A stretch of 64,000 bases of DNA from Leucobacter komagatae (GCF_006716085.1 NZ_VFON01000001.1:2232001-2296000), one strand, 5' to 3'. Counted from the stretch's first letter, positions 16,995 through 24,651 are shown. Notes: a model not told the origin generated them from the sequence alone. Translations and numbers: made by a program.

Positions 16995-17374
16995 AGCGCC
17001 ACCGGAATCGGGGTCTTGGGGCGGAGCATCTGCCGCACGATCCAGTCGAGCGGGCGGGCGGGAATCGAGAAACCGTCATCGCCGTACGCGGAGCGGTCGG
17101 GCTCGGTGGCGTTCCACAGGTTGCGCGCCTGCATGAGGTGAGCCACCCGGTAGGAGGCGGGGCATTTCCCCGCCTCCACGAGCTCGGGAGGGAGCGCCGG
17201 GGCGAACTCAAGAACCTGCTCTCGGGCGACGTTCAGCACGTCGTTGAGCGAGGCGGTGGGGATGTGCTCGGCGTCTTCCCACGGTGCGGGCTCACCGGGC
17301 TCTGACGGGGTACGCACGGAGTCCACCGTGTGCCAGTCGGTCGGCTCGCCGTACTTGGGCAGGTTCTCGGTCAT
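16991..17374 (-). CDS. Head-tail connector protein
   Basis: 127 residues beginning MTENLPKYGEPTDW. The helical pattern SLNDVLNVAREQVLEFAP and YRVAHLMQARNLWNA fits the helical connector (HK97 gp6/SPP1 gp15-like) that docks below the portal. It lies 2 bp after the capsid gene and before the tail terminator. It would be one of only two head-tail joining proteins in this minimal phage. The assignment is by fold pattern and order. Confidence 0.72.
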   Translation of the reverse strand: MTENLPKYGEPTDWHTVDSVRTPSEPGEPAPWEDAEHIPTASLNDVLNVAREQVLEFAPALPPELVEAGKCPASYRVAHLMQARNLWNATEPDRSAYGDDGFSIPARPLDWIVRQMLRPKTPIPVAL

Positions 17375-17376
17375 GC

Positions 17377-19185
17377 TTAGCCCTTGTCCGCGACGGGTGC
17401 GGCCTTGTCGGAGATGAGCACAACGGAGTCCTCGCGAACCACGAGGGAATCGACGTAGCCGTGTACGGCGCGGTCTACTGCGCCAATCGCGATCTGGAGC
17501 GCGTCCACCTTGATTGGCGTGGTGCCGTTCTCCTCGAACTCGATAGCGCGCTGTGCGCCCACGATGACCGACAGCGAGTCCGCTGCCACAAGCGGCTTGC
17601 CGTCGAGTCCGACCAGGCTGGCGCGCTCGGCCTCGACAACCTGCACCTTGCCATTCGCGGCGCTGCCGGTGAGCTCGGTGTTGAAGTCAAACGTGATGTA
17701 CTCGGGAATCAGATCCTTCGGGGTGTCCAGGAGCTCGTCCATGACTTCCTCCGTGACAATCGCGTAAGACGCCGTGTCGCGGGTACGGTTCACGGTCGTG
17801 ATGCCCTGGATGAGCATTCCCAGGCCGACGCCGCCCTCGTAACGTGGCGAGCGGGGGCGAGCCATGATCGGAGCGCCTGCGGTCTCGCCGATGATGGAGA
17901 GCGCCTTGTAATCGCTCCACATCGCGTAGTCCTCAACGATGAGCTTGAAGAACGCTTCGAGGTATTCCTCGCCGCCGGGGAGGTCGAAGAACTCCCGGGC
18001 GATGGTGTTCGCGAGGGCGAAGCGGTGGAGCGTGCTCGACTGCTCAGTGATGAACGCCTCGGCGCTGTTGATCTCCGCGAGGTTGCCCGCCCAATTGCCG
18101 TCGTACCGATCGACAGGCGCGGCGGCGGTGCCACGGTGGGCCTTGTAGCCGCGCTTGCGCACGGCCTGCACGTCGGTGCCGAGGCTGCACAGGTTGATGA
18201 ACTTGCGGTCATACTCGCGCCCATCCCAGAGCTGCCCCATCCAGTGATCGGGGAGCCCCTTGTTCTTGCCGCCGCCCGCGCCAACGCCGAGCGCGCCGTC
18301 GGTCTTGATCTGCTTGAGCGCGGCCAGGAGGGTGTCCTGCGAGGCCAGACCCTGCTTCACCTGGCTCATGGCGGCGAACAGCGTTTGAAGGTTCTCCTGG
18401 GGCGATGCCTCGCGGCTGGAGCTGGTGACGGCTGCGGGGCGGGTCGCGCCACGGCGTGCGCTCGCGGTAAGGGTGGACACGATAGATTCCTCTTCCTCTT
18501 CGGTGGTGTCGGCGTCGGGCTCGACGATGACGGTCTCGGTGGTGATGGTGGTGGTGTTGCCGTCTTCGACGGTGGTAATCGTCGTTTCGCGGGAGGACTC
18601 GTTGCCGTCCTCGTCTACGAACTCGTCGGTGTACTTCTCGACGGTCTCGGTGGCTTCCGAGCTGCCGTCGCTACCTTCGTCCTCGCCCTCGGTTTCGAGC
18701 ACGGTCTCGGTGGTGCCGTTCTCTTCGTCCTCGTCGTAGGACGCGAGGAGCGTGGCAGATGGAAAGGCCGGCCTTTTCACGAGTGCCGCGCCGAACAGTC
18801 GCCCGGCCTTAGCCAAGCCGCCCGCGATCTTGACGCTTGCGACCTCTGCGGAGAAGAAACCGAGCTTCGGGGGCTCGCCGTTCGGGCCTGGCTGTGAGTC
18901 ACGCAGGGCGGCGTCGCCCTCGGGGGTCTTGGCTGCGTAGGCGGCGAACATGATGCCTTCGGGCGTCTCGGTGAGGCGTGCGCCGTGGCCGAACACGGCT
19001 TCGCGCTCGTGCTCGACGTTGACGGTCATCTGTGCCGGATCGGTCGGGAGCGAGAACGCGCCCTGGGGAACACTGAACTTGCCAAGGTTCGAGTTGCCCT
19101 GTTCTCCGTACGGGATGAGGAGGCCAGTAATCAGCCGGTCTTCTGCCGACGCGGTAAGCGTCGAGGCTTCGAAAGTAATGCGCAT
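17377..19185 (-). CDS. Fused prohead protease - HK97-fold major capsid protein
   Basis: 602 residues in one frame. Residues 1-150 are an HK97-type prohead protease: H59 in NVEHE and S112 in GFFSAEVASVKI are the likely catalytic pair. A long Thr/Glu/Asp-rich linker (about 150-240) replaces the usual scaffold. Residues ~290-602 are the capsid protein, with the HK97-fold E-loop/A-domain pattern and typical phrases such as IVTEEVMDELLD and VHGYVDSLVVRED. Protease-capsid fusions occur in the smallest actinophages and in some other tailed phages. Autocleavage near the linker end (around residues 250-285) is expected but the site is not provable here. Confidence 0.9.
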   Translation of the reverse strand: MRITFEASTLTASAEDRLITGLLIPYGEQGNSNLGKFSVPQGAFSLPTDPAQMTVNVEHEREAVFGHGARLTETPEGIMFAAYAAKTPEGDAALRDSQPGPNGEPPKLGFFSAEVASVKIAGGLAKAGRLFGAALVKRPAFPSATLLASYDEDEENGTTETVLETEGEDEGSDGSSEATETVEKYTDEFVDEDGNESSRETTITTVEDGNTTTITTETVIVEPDADTTEEEEESIVSTLTASARRGATRPAAVTSSSREASPQENLQTLFAAMSQVKQGLASQDTLLAALKQIKTDGALGVGAGGGKNKGLPDHWMGQLWDGREYDRKFINLCSLGTDVQAVRKRGYKAHRGTAAAPVDRYDGNWAGNLAEINSAEAFITEQSSTLHRFALANTIAREFFDLPGGEEYLEAFFKLIVEDYAMWSDYKALSIIGETAGAPIMARPRSPRYEGGVGLGMLIQGITTVNRTRDTASYAIVTEEVMDELLDTPKDLIPEYITFDFNTELTGSAANGKVQVVEAERASLVGLDGKPLVAADSLSVIVGAQRAIEFEENGTTPIKVDALQIAIGAVDRAVHGYVDSLVVREDSVVLISDKAAPVADKG

Positions 19186-19191
19186 GGTGGG

Positions 19192-20250
19192 TTAGTCCTC
19201 CGTGTATGTGCCAGTGGTTGATTTGCGGGAGTTGGTGAAGTCGAATCGGACGCGCTGTTTCTTCGGCACCACGTCATCGAGCGAGAGCCGGGCCTCGATG
19301 GGCTCTGACCAGAACGACATTCGGTCGGTGGTCTGCGCTTCGGCCTGTTCGGCGGTCTCATAGGTGAGCGTTGATTGCACTTTGGAGGCTTCGACGCTTT
19401 GCGCGGTGAGGTTCATGTGTGCGGCCACGTCGAGGCGGATCGCGTTACGTGCCGCTTCCAGGAACGATTCGCCTGAGTGTTCTTCGAACCGGGCGTCGAT
19501 CTTGAACGGGATGAACATGACCGAGCCGTTTGGGTTGCTGCGTGCTGCCGCGACGGCGTCCACATAGACCTTGGCCTCGTCGGGGTTCATGCCGTTGTCC
19601 TCGCGTTCTTGGAGGATGATCGAGGGCACCGGGTTCTGTGCTCGTGAACGCCATGCCTGTTCCAGTGCGAGGCCACCCTCAATCAGGTCGCGGCCTGAGA
19701 CCAGGAGACCCGGATGCGCTGACGGGATCACGATGACCTGATCCTCGGGCGCTTCCTCGCCGTCGAAGAACACGACGCCGTACTCGTCTTGATGCCACCG
19801 ATCGAACGGGATGTGCATTGCCTCGGTGATCTGGTCAGACGCACCGCGACGCACGGCCCAGGCGGAGACGCCGTTGAAGATGTGGTCATCCAGAGTCGCG
19901 ACCATGCGCTGGTATGGCGACATGGCAAGCGCATCGTCGGTGCGGCTGAGCCATGCCGGTTGTGGGTCTGCGCGCTCGTCAGTGTCGAGGTAGTCCACGA
20001 GGGGCCGCCCCGCCAGCTTCTCTACGATGCGGTTGCGGCTTGCTGCGATTGCGGGCACGCGGAGGGCGTCCAGGCGGGAGTACGGGCGGGCCGAGCCGTG
20101 GGGGCTGAGCTGCCCGAAATAGTCGTTCCATACGAGCTCATTGGGGTGCTGTGTCGCAAAGGATGAGCGGAACAGCACACCGCCGCCCGTGGGTCGCGTG
20201 GAGCGACTACGAGCGGCGGTGCCGGGGCGGAGCAAGTCGAGAATTCCCAT
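19192..20250 (-). CDS. Portal protein
   Basis: 352 residues, short for a portal, beginning MGILDLLRPG. It has the family features of the HK97-type portal: RIVEKLAGRPL, a central wing (FDGEEAPEDQVIVIPSAHPG), the long stem helix region (SFLEAARNAIRLDVAAHMNL) and a C-terminal helix (LTYETAEQAEAQT). It forms the dodecameric DNA channel at one capsid vertex and binds the terminase. It lies between terminase and the capsid gene, as expected. Confidence 0.87.
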   Translation of the reverse strand: MGILDLLRPGTAARSRSTRPTGGGVLFRSSFATQHPNELVWNDYFGQLSPHGSARPYSRLDALRVPAIAASRNRIVEKLAGRPLVDYLDTDERADPQPAWLSRTDDALAMSPYQRMVATLDDHIFNGVSAWAVRRGASDQITEAMHIPFDRWHQDEYGVVFFDGEEAPEDQVIVIPSAHPGLLVSGRDLIEGGLALEQAWRSRAQNPVPSIILQEREDNGMNPDEAKVYVDAVAAARSNPNGSVMFIPFKIDARFEEHSGESFLEAARNAIRLDVAAHMNLTAQSVEASKVQSTLTYETAEQAEAQTTDRMSFWSEPIEARLSLDDVVPKKQRVRFDFTNSRKSTTGTYTED

Positions 20251-20280
20251 ACCTGCGAGCTAATGCCCCGATGCGCGACA

Positions 20281-20505
20281 TTAACGCTTTGCTGCGCGTT
20301 CTCGGCGTTTCGCGTGTCGCTTGTCGAGGCGTTGGCGAATGCCGCCGGTATAGCCTGGGTGCGCCCGTTCTTCGTGGGCCTGGGCGCTCTTCTCGGCCTC
20401 GGCCAGCGTCCACGCGAACGCGCGCCAAGTACCGCCGCAGTCGTGGCACACGAGCAACACCTCAGTGTCGGACTTGTCGAATTCGATGCCGGTCTTCTTG
20501 GTCAT
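20281..20505 (-). CDS. Small zinc-finger-like phage protein
   Basis: 74 residues. A C-x2-C pair (VCHDCGGTW, ~residue 20) and two histidines (AHEERAH, about 42-48) are spaced like a single C2H2 zinc finger, and the C-terminus is very basic (RQRLDKRHAKRRERAAKR). The start overlaps the terminase stop by ATGA, which fixes it. It lies between terminase and portal. A DNA-binding role in packaging is possible; I do not recognise the family. Confidence 0.72.
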   Translation of the reverse strand: MTKKTGIEFDKSDTEVLLVCHDCGGTWRAFAWTLAEAEKSAQAHEERAHPGYTGGIRQRLDKRHAKRRERAAKR

Positions 20506-22280
20506 GCGCTGATGATTCCTGCCTGCTCGGCCTCGTAGCCGCGCTCGTAGTACTGATCCCAATTGCGGAGCGCTCGCACCGCTGCGAGCAAGGGCGTAAC
20601 GTCCTTGCCTTGTTCGGCGGTGAAGATCCACACGCCTCGGTCGTTGCCTCGAATCTCGCGTTTCTTGGCGTCGAGCGCGGCGGCGTTGAGTGCGCCTTGT
20701 GATGCGTAGTGGCGAAGCGTGCCGGTTTCGAGCTCGCGCATGAATGTCACGCACCCGGCGGCGGTCTCACTCCAGGTCTGCATCTGGAGTTTGGGCCGGG
20801 GGTGGATGTACCGGGTCGCGATGTAGGTGGCTTCGCCCTCGGCGATCTTGTCGAACGCGACCGAGCTGCCTCGGTAGCCCTGCCGGGTGAGGTACTGGAG
20901 CCGGGCGGGGAGCCACGCCGTGCCGAGCTGGTGGTCTACGAGCTCGATGAATGCGCGCCCCTCGCGGTCACGCCAGGCCGCGCAGATAGCGGCGGTCGCG
21001 CCGCCGCCCGGGCGTATGTCCATGCCGAACGCAACGCGCGCCGGGCGATCCGGCCAGCGTTCGAGCGCTGTGCCGTCCCAGAGCAACGGGTCGATAACCA
21101 CGTCTTGCCCCACGTCGGGCCAGAGCGACAGGTACTCGCGCGCCCACTGGGGTTTACCCATTGCGGGGTCACGGTAGTTGTCACGCATGGTCTCCATGTT
21201 CGTGAGCGTGCCGACTCCCGGATGCGTGCGCTCCACGAGCTGCATGGCGCGGTCTTCGTCTTCGATGTCGCTCCAGTCGGTCATTTGGTCAATCGCGAAG
21301 TCCACGCCGCCGAGCGCAGGGTCTCCACGCCTGAGCCTGTCCAAGTTCGTCCAAAACGCTCCCGCTTTGGCTTCTCCTGCGGTGCCGGAAACGATGATCT
21401 GTGAGCCCGGGCGAGTGTCCATGAGCGGGAGCACGCCCGCGACAATCGCGTTGCTCTCGGCGGGGTCGATTTCCTGCGCCTCGTCCAGCCAAGACACGTC
21501 TGCGGCCTTGCCTCGGTAGGCGCTCGCTTCGGGCTTGAGTACTCGGAACGTCGAGTGGTTGTCGAAGCGGATGCCCGGGCGGCTGTTGCCGACGCGGGTG
21601 CGGAACGTGCGCCCGCTCGTGTTCATCGAACGGGGCTGGTCATCGGCGGGTTCGAGGTCTCCGTAGAGCGGCATCTGTCCGAAGCGTTCCCACTTCGCGA
21701 GCTCGGGCGAGACACGGCGGGGCAGGTCGCCCCGCTTCCACGGCGGCAGGTCTGCGTCCGCTGGTGGCTGCACGTAGTCCAGACCGTCCTTGACCCACTC
21801 CTCGAACATCTCAGTGCCAGCGGTGCCGGTCTGTGCGGAGAACACGACGCGATAGCCCGGGCGCATGGCGCACCGGCCTAGGAGCAAACAGAACACGGTC
21901 GTGGACTTCGACGCGCGCCGGGGCACCTCGATAGCGTTGCGCTTGGTACCTGCGTTGAGTGCGTCAGCGATGAGGAGCTGCTGAGGCTGGAGCGGGAGCC
22001 GGGGCGGTTCCATGAGGTCGAGCTCGGCAAGCTGCTCGGGGTCTTCGAGGTCTACGAGCTCGTAGCCCATCATCGAGGCACCGACAAGGAACTCAGCCCT
22101 CAGCTCGGGCGTATCGTCTAGTTCTCCGCGCCACCGTGGCGCGATTCCGCGCGCCCGATTCTTCTCCCAGATTTTTTGAAGTGGGGGGAGAAAAGTCGTG
22201 CTGCCCCCAGGCGAAGGTTCTAGAGCAATCTCAAAAAACGGGCGACGAATCGCGCGCTCAGTATCGGTGACGTTCACCAT
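20502..22280 (-). CDS. Terminase large subunit
   Basis: 592 residues from the ATG preceded by GAAAGG. The ATPase domain has a divergent Walker A, VPRRASKSTT (about 119-128), and a Walker B with catalytic Glu, VSWLDEAQ (D266-E267). The C-terminal RNase H-like nuclease domain begins near FGMDIRPGG. It pumps and cuts the genome during packaging. No separate small subunit is recognisable upstream; instead a HNH endonuclease overlaps its start by 7 bp, which is the arrangement of cos-type phages that need the HNH protein for cutting. The cos site is not identified. Confidence 0.93.
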   Translation of the reverse strand: MVNVTDTERAIRRPFFEIALEPSPGGSTTFLPPLQKIWEKNRARGIAPRWRGELDDTPELRAEFLVGASMMGYELVDLEDPEQLAELDLMEPPRLPLQPQQLLIADALNAGTKRNAIEVPRRASKSTTVFCLLLGRCAMRPGYRVVFSAQTGTAGTEMFEEWVKDGLDYVQPPADADLPPWKRGDLPRRVSPELAKWERFGQMPLYGDLEPADDQPRSMNTSGRTFRTRVGNSRPGIRFDNHSTFRVLKPEASAYRGKAADVSWLDEAQEIDPAESNAIVAGVLPLMDTRPGSQIIVSGTAGEAKAGAFWTNLDRLRRGDPALGGVDFAIDQMTDWSDIEDEDRAMQLVERTHPGVGTLTNMETMRDNYRDPAMGKPQWAREYLSLWPDVGQDVVIDPLLWDGTALERWPDRPARVAFGMDIRPGGGATAAICAAWRDREGRAFIELVDHQLGTAWLPARLQYLTRQGYRGSSVAFDKIAEGEATYIATRYIHPRPKLQMQTWSETAAGCVTFMRELETGTLRHYASQGALNAAALDAKKREIRGNDRGVWIFTAEQGKDVTPLLAAVRALRNWDQYYERGYEAEQAGIISA

Positions 22281-22591
22281 GCTCGGATACCTTTCGATGA
22301 GTTCGAACGAGTGCGACGCTGCGCGTTCGTGACACGTGCCCCGCGCTTGCCGCCCGCGCTCTGGTTGCAACGCCGCGCGCAGCGTTCGCAGTAGTCATGT
22401 GATGGGCCAACGTTCGAGAGCGTCGGCGTGCCGCCGTCCATCGCATCGGTGATGTGACCGACCTGGAACTTGTCACCGGGCATGACAGCGTGCGGGCAGT
22501 TCACGCAGCGCAAGGGCAACTGGGGCTCGATGAGCTTTCGCAACTTCGGGCTGTAGGTGCTCCACTTCTGCGCCCGATGGTGACGGCTCAC
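22274..22591 (-). CDS. Phage HNH endonuclease next to terminase
   Basis: 105 residues from a GTG overlapping the previous stop (GTGA). It has two zinc-type Cys pairs (CVNCPH at ~29-34; CERC near 69) around the motif VGHITD...SNVGPSHDYC, a diverged HNH in which the central Asn (LSN) and flanking His are kept. HNH proteins beside terminase genes (HK97 gp74 type) are needed for cos cleavage and packaging. The 3' end overlaps the terminase start. This is more likely a packaging factor than a homing endonuclease. Confidence 0.82.
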   Translation of the reverse strand: MSRHHRAQKWSTYSPKLRKLIEPQLPLRCVNCPHAVMPGDKFQVGHITDAMDGGTPTLSNVGPSHDYCERCARRCNQSAGGKRGARVTNAQRRTRSNSSKGIRAW

Positions 22592-22794
22592 AGTGCCGCC
22601 CTCGCGTGCTTGCGACGCTCGCGGGTATGAGTCCTGGTGCCGCGCTTGAGCACTGCGAGCATGTCGCCCGAGACGGGAACGATGAGCTTGAGGAGTCCAG
22701 ACTGCGACCACTCGGTGAGGTCTGCCACGCTGGTGTGACGGTTGAGGGCGGTGTTGTGCTCGCTCGCTGCGGCGTACTCGCTGAATGCGCTCAT
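22588..22794 (-). CDS. Small phage protein of unknown function
   Basis: 67 residues beginning MSAFSEYAAASEHNTALNR, helical in its first half and very basic at the C-terminus (LKRGTRTHTRERRKHARAAL). Both ends overlap neighbours (ATGA and GTGA). It lies directly before the HNH and terminase genes, where a small terminase subunit would be, and its size and basic tail would allow DNA recognition. I cannot support that beyond position. Confidence 0.68.
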   Translation of the reverse strand: MSAFSEYAAASEHNTALNRHTSVADLTEWSQSGLLKLIVPVSGDMLAVLKRGTRTHTRERRKHARAAL

Positions 22795-23111
22795 GCGTTC
22801 AGCGCCTTGTGCATGGCGCGGATGCTCGCGCACTCATCGCAGTTGCACGGCTGGAACGCGGGCGACAGGTCGCGGCGGCTTGCTCGGCTTGCGTGTACCT
22901 CGTCCATGAGCTGCCGCTCGATGTTGGCGCGCATGAGGTAGACGGCCTGGATAGCCTCGGGCAGCGAACCTGACCACGTGGTTTCGTAACAGTCGGGCCC
23001 GGTCTCTGTGGAGTCGCTCACGGTGTAGACAACTGCGAACCAAGGCTCGCCCTTGGGTGTTCCTCCGACGCGGGGCAGGCGGCGCACGTTGGCGCGAATC
23101 TCGATGCTCAC
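22791..23111 (-). CDS. Small phage protein with Cys-rich segment
   Basis: 106 residues from a GTG that overlaps the stop of the 26-codon gene upstream (GTGA). The N-terminal half is beta-rich (WFAVVYTVSDS). A helix follows (PEAIQAVYLMRANIERQL), then a cysteine-rich segment CNCDEC near residue 90 which may bind a metal. It is part of the early region between the replication-type HTH protein and the packaging genes. Family unknown. Confidence 0.7.
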   Translation of the reverse strand: MSIEIRANVRRLPRVGGTPKGEPWFAVVYTVSDSTETGPDCYETTWSGSLPEAIQAVYLMRANIERQLMDEVHASRASRRDLSPAFQPCNCDECASIRAMHKALNA

Positions 23112-23188
23112 AGTGTCACCGCCAGGAGCCAAGCGGCGACGGCGCACGCGGCGAACACGAGGCCGAGGATGAATGTGAATCGGATCAT
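23108..23188 (-). CDS. 26-residue single-helix membrane microprotein
   Basis: Twenty-six codons, ATG to TGA, reading MIRFTFILGLVF followed by AACAVAAWLLAVTL; nearly the whole peptide is one hydrophobic helix. Its ATG overlaps the upstream gene's stop (ATGA) and its stop overlaps the downstream GTG (GTGA). In a region where every other gene is joined by the same 4-bp overlaps, this is good evidence for a translated gene, although it is too short for most gene callers. The role is unknown; a membrane effector or leader-like coupling peptide is conceivable. Confidence 0.7.
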   Translation of the reverse strand: MIRFTFILGLVFAACAVAAWLLAVTL

Positions 23189-24048
23189 GGCTGAGGCTCC
23201 AAGTTTTCGAGGTTGAGGATGTCGGCTACGTCTGCGCCACACCGGACACACGCGGCGTCTGTAGGCGGGCACCAATGGCGCGAGCCCTTGCCGGTGCCGA
23301 ACCCGTCAGGGCAGGCGAAGAGTTCGGCTTCGGCGTTGAGTTGTTGCTGCTCGGCGCTCACGAGTTCGGGGCGGGCGGGGATCGTGGCGGGATCAAATCG
23401 GGGAACGGCGGGGGCAGGCTGCACCCCGTAGGCCGCTACGGGCTTCGCTGCCACTGCGGCGGCGTAGGCCGCGCCTTCGGATGGAGTCAAGACGCCGCCG
23501 GGCGGCACCTCGTGCGCGCTCGCGCTTACTACCGCTTCCAAAGATTGTTCTGGGGTTGTAGGTAGGTTTATGGATGGTTCGCCCCACGGCACGGAACCCG
23601 GGGTGGGTTCGGTGTGGTGAGGGGGGTTCGGCATCGTAGGGGGGTTCGGCACCGTGGGGGGTGCCGGGGTGTTATCGAGTACGATTTCGGCCCACGCCTT
23701 CGGGCGGCGGGCCTCGTTCTTTGACTCGCGCAGGTCTCGATGCTCGGGCGTGCGGTCGCAGTACCACGGGCACGGGATGTTCACCGAGTAGCGGTTAGTG
23801 CGCATGTGCTGCGCGGTGCGGATTCCGCCACCGCCGTTGAGGTCGGTAATGATCTCGCCGGACTCTTCGAGCTTGCGCACAAGACGGCGGGCGTAGGACT
23901 CAGTGACCCTGCCGCGCTTGGCAAGCCATGACATGGAGGGCCACGCGCCGCCCTCGCCGTCGCGCTCGGCAATCGCGATCAGTACAAGGAGTTCCTTGCC
24001 CTCGCTCTGCGAGTGTTCGAGCACCTGGACCATCTGCGCGAGGCTCAT
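23185..24048 (-). CDS. Winged-helix phage replication/regulatory protein
   Basis: 287 residues. The N-terminal ~95 residues form a winged helix-turn-helix like those in phage replication initiators and plasmid Rep proteins (GAWPSMSWLAKRGRVTESYA, then RRLVRKLEESGEI and a glycine-rich wing). The middle is Pro-rich and disordered (PAPPTVPNPPTMPNPPHH). The C-terminal ~45 residues have CPDGFGTGKGSRHWCPP and CVRCG, a possible zinc knuckle. It is the only candidate replication protein in the phage, so the phage must use host polymerase. It overlaps the excisionase-like gene upstream by ATGA. Confidence 0.78.
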   Translation of the reverse strand: MSLAQMVQVLEHSQSEGKELLVLIAIAERDGEGGAWPSMSWLAKRGRVTESYARRLVRKLEESGEIITDLNGGGGIRTAQHMRTNRYSVNIPCPWYCDRTPEHRDLRESKNEARRPKAWAEIVLDNTPAPPTVPNPPTMPNPPHHTEPTPGSVPWGEPSINLPTTPEQSLEAVVSASAHEVPPGGVLTPSEGAAYAAAVAAKPVAAYGVQPAPAVPRFDPATIPARPELVSAEQQQLNAEAELFACPDGFGTGKGSRHWCPPTDAACVRCGADVADILNLENLEPQP

Positions 24049-24221
24049 GCTTCGTCCTCGCCCGACGCCTGGTCTTCAGTGAACAGGTGCGCCCCGTTCG
24101 CGAGCGTCGCAGCGGGGATTATGCGACCTTCACGCACAGCGCGACTGATCGCTTGTCGGGTCACCCCACGCTCATCTGCTACCTCACGGGTCGTGAGCAA
24201 CTTTGGAATCTTCGTTGTCAT
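24045..24221 (-). CDS. Excisionase / MerR-like HTH protein
   Basis: 58 residues from ATG (MTTKIPKLLTTREVADERGV), with a MerR-type winged HTH of the excisionase family (TTREVADERGVTRQAISRAV, then EGRIIPA as wing). It is the first gene of the long leftward lytic operon and is divergent from the repressor, the position taken by cro in BPs-type phages. It may act as recombination directionality factor, as a Cro-like regulator, or as both. A GTG two codons upstream is also in frame; the ATG is preferred because it sits next to the operator-like TTGTCA. Confidence 0.8.
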   Translation of the reverse strand: MTTKIPKLLTTREVADERGVTRQAISRAVREGRIIPAATLANGAHLFTEDQASGEDEA

Positions 24222-24300
24222 ATGCACACGATATGGTCGAAATTACACCGTTGTCATTCCGACACGCCGAATGCTGACATTGTTGTCAAATGACCACCCG
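24210..24300. promoter_or_regulatory. Phage immunity operator/promoter region
   Basis: Divergent intergenic region between repressor and the lytic operon. The motif GTTGTCA(T/A) occurs three times in direct orientation (24214-24221, 24250-24257, 24282-24289); the third is half of an inverted repeat TGACA-TTGT-TGTCA (24275-24288). The spacing from the second to the third is about 32 bp, three helical turns. These are the likely binding sites of the repressor and the Xis/Cro-like protein, controlling the leftward lytic and rightward repressor promoters. The exact promoters are not clear. Confidence 0.6.
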
Positions 24301-24315
24301 TGCGAGAATTGCACC

Positions 24316-24651
24316 ATGACGATGCAGATGACTCCCCAGAGGGCACGCGCTATCCCAGAGTTCGAGCTGACCGACCGACTGCGCCGAGCACGCGAGTTTG
24401 CTGGCCTAGGCCAGGGCGAGCTTGCCGATGCTCTTGAGATTTCTCGAAACTCAATCGGCAACTACGAGAACGGTCGGCGTGTCCCGACGCGCCCGTACCT
24501 GCTCGCATGGGCAGACGTGACCGGCGTTGACGCGGTTTGGCTAGAAACAGGAAAGGCCCCCACCGATGCGGTGGAGGCCGATTCGAGCCGCCTGTCGGAT
24601 TTGAACCGACGACCTGTTCTTTACGAGGGAACTGCTCTACCCCTGAGCTAA
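24316..24651 (+). CDS. Phage immunity repressor (prophage form; 3' end inside tRNA)
   Basis: 111 residues in the lysogen. A lambda-type HTH occupies residues ~18-70 (RLRRAREFAGLGQGELADAL, then EISRNSIGNYENGRRVP). The last ~21 codons are read from the antisense strand of tRNA-Thr, and the final eight (EGTALPLS) and the stop come from host DNA right of the attachment core. In the excised phage the shared part ends at Y103 and the frame continues for 21 other residues, ending WAVTAS, to give 124. It lacks a peptidase or dimerisation domain of CI type. This matches the integration-dependent repressors of mycobacteriophages BPs and Brujita, where the viral form is unstable and the shortened prophage form is active. 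Confidence 0.88.
   Translation: MTMQMTPQRARAIPEFELTDRLRRAREFAGLGQGELADALEISRNSIGNYENGRRVPTRPYLLAWADVTGVDAVWLETGKAPTDAVEADSSRLSDLNRRPVLYEGTALPLS
24586..24624 (-). other. attR: attR: 3' part of tRNA-Thr supplied by the phage
   Basis: This 39-bp segment of the intact tRNA gene is the copy of attL. The identical core is 24611-24624, equal to tRNA positions from anticodon base 35 through the variable region. Bases left of the core are phage-derived; bases right of it, including anticodon base 34 (C), are chromosomal. It also encodes residues 91-103 of the repressor on the other strand. Confidence 0.9.

Larger units (their letters stand above)
8806..24624. mobile_element. Complete small temperate siphovirus prophage in tRNA-Thr
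   Basis: The prophage spans about 15.8 kb between two copies of a 14-bp core. It encodes an integrase, a repressor, an excisionase-like protein, a HNH endonuclease, terminase, portal, fused protease-capsid, tail proteins, a tape measure, an endolysin and a holin, all with intact frames. One rightward group (repressor on the right end; 8882-10527 on the left end) and one long leftward lytic operon (24221 to 10588) meet at a perfect inverted repeat at 10535-10587. The size and the protease-capsid fusion resemble the smallest known actinobacteriophages (about 14-17 kb siphoviruses of Microbacterium, Arthrobacter and Rhodococcus). Relatedness is inferred, not searched. Confidence 0.96.

Noticed and set aside
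22274-22711. HNH gene as a homing endonuclease invading the prophage
   Set aside because: It is joined to its neighbours by coding overlaps and sits next to terminase, where HNH proteins serve packaging.
8806-24624. A degraded or defective prophage
   Set aside because: All essential frames (integrase, terminase, portal, capsid, tail, tape measure, lysin) are uninterrupted with catalytic residues intact and att cores identical.
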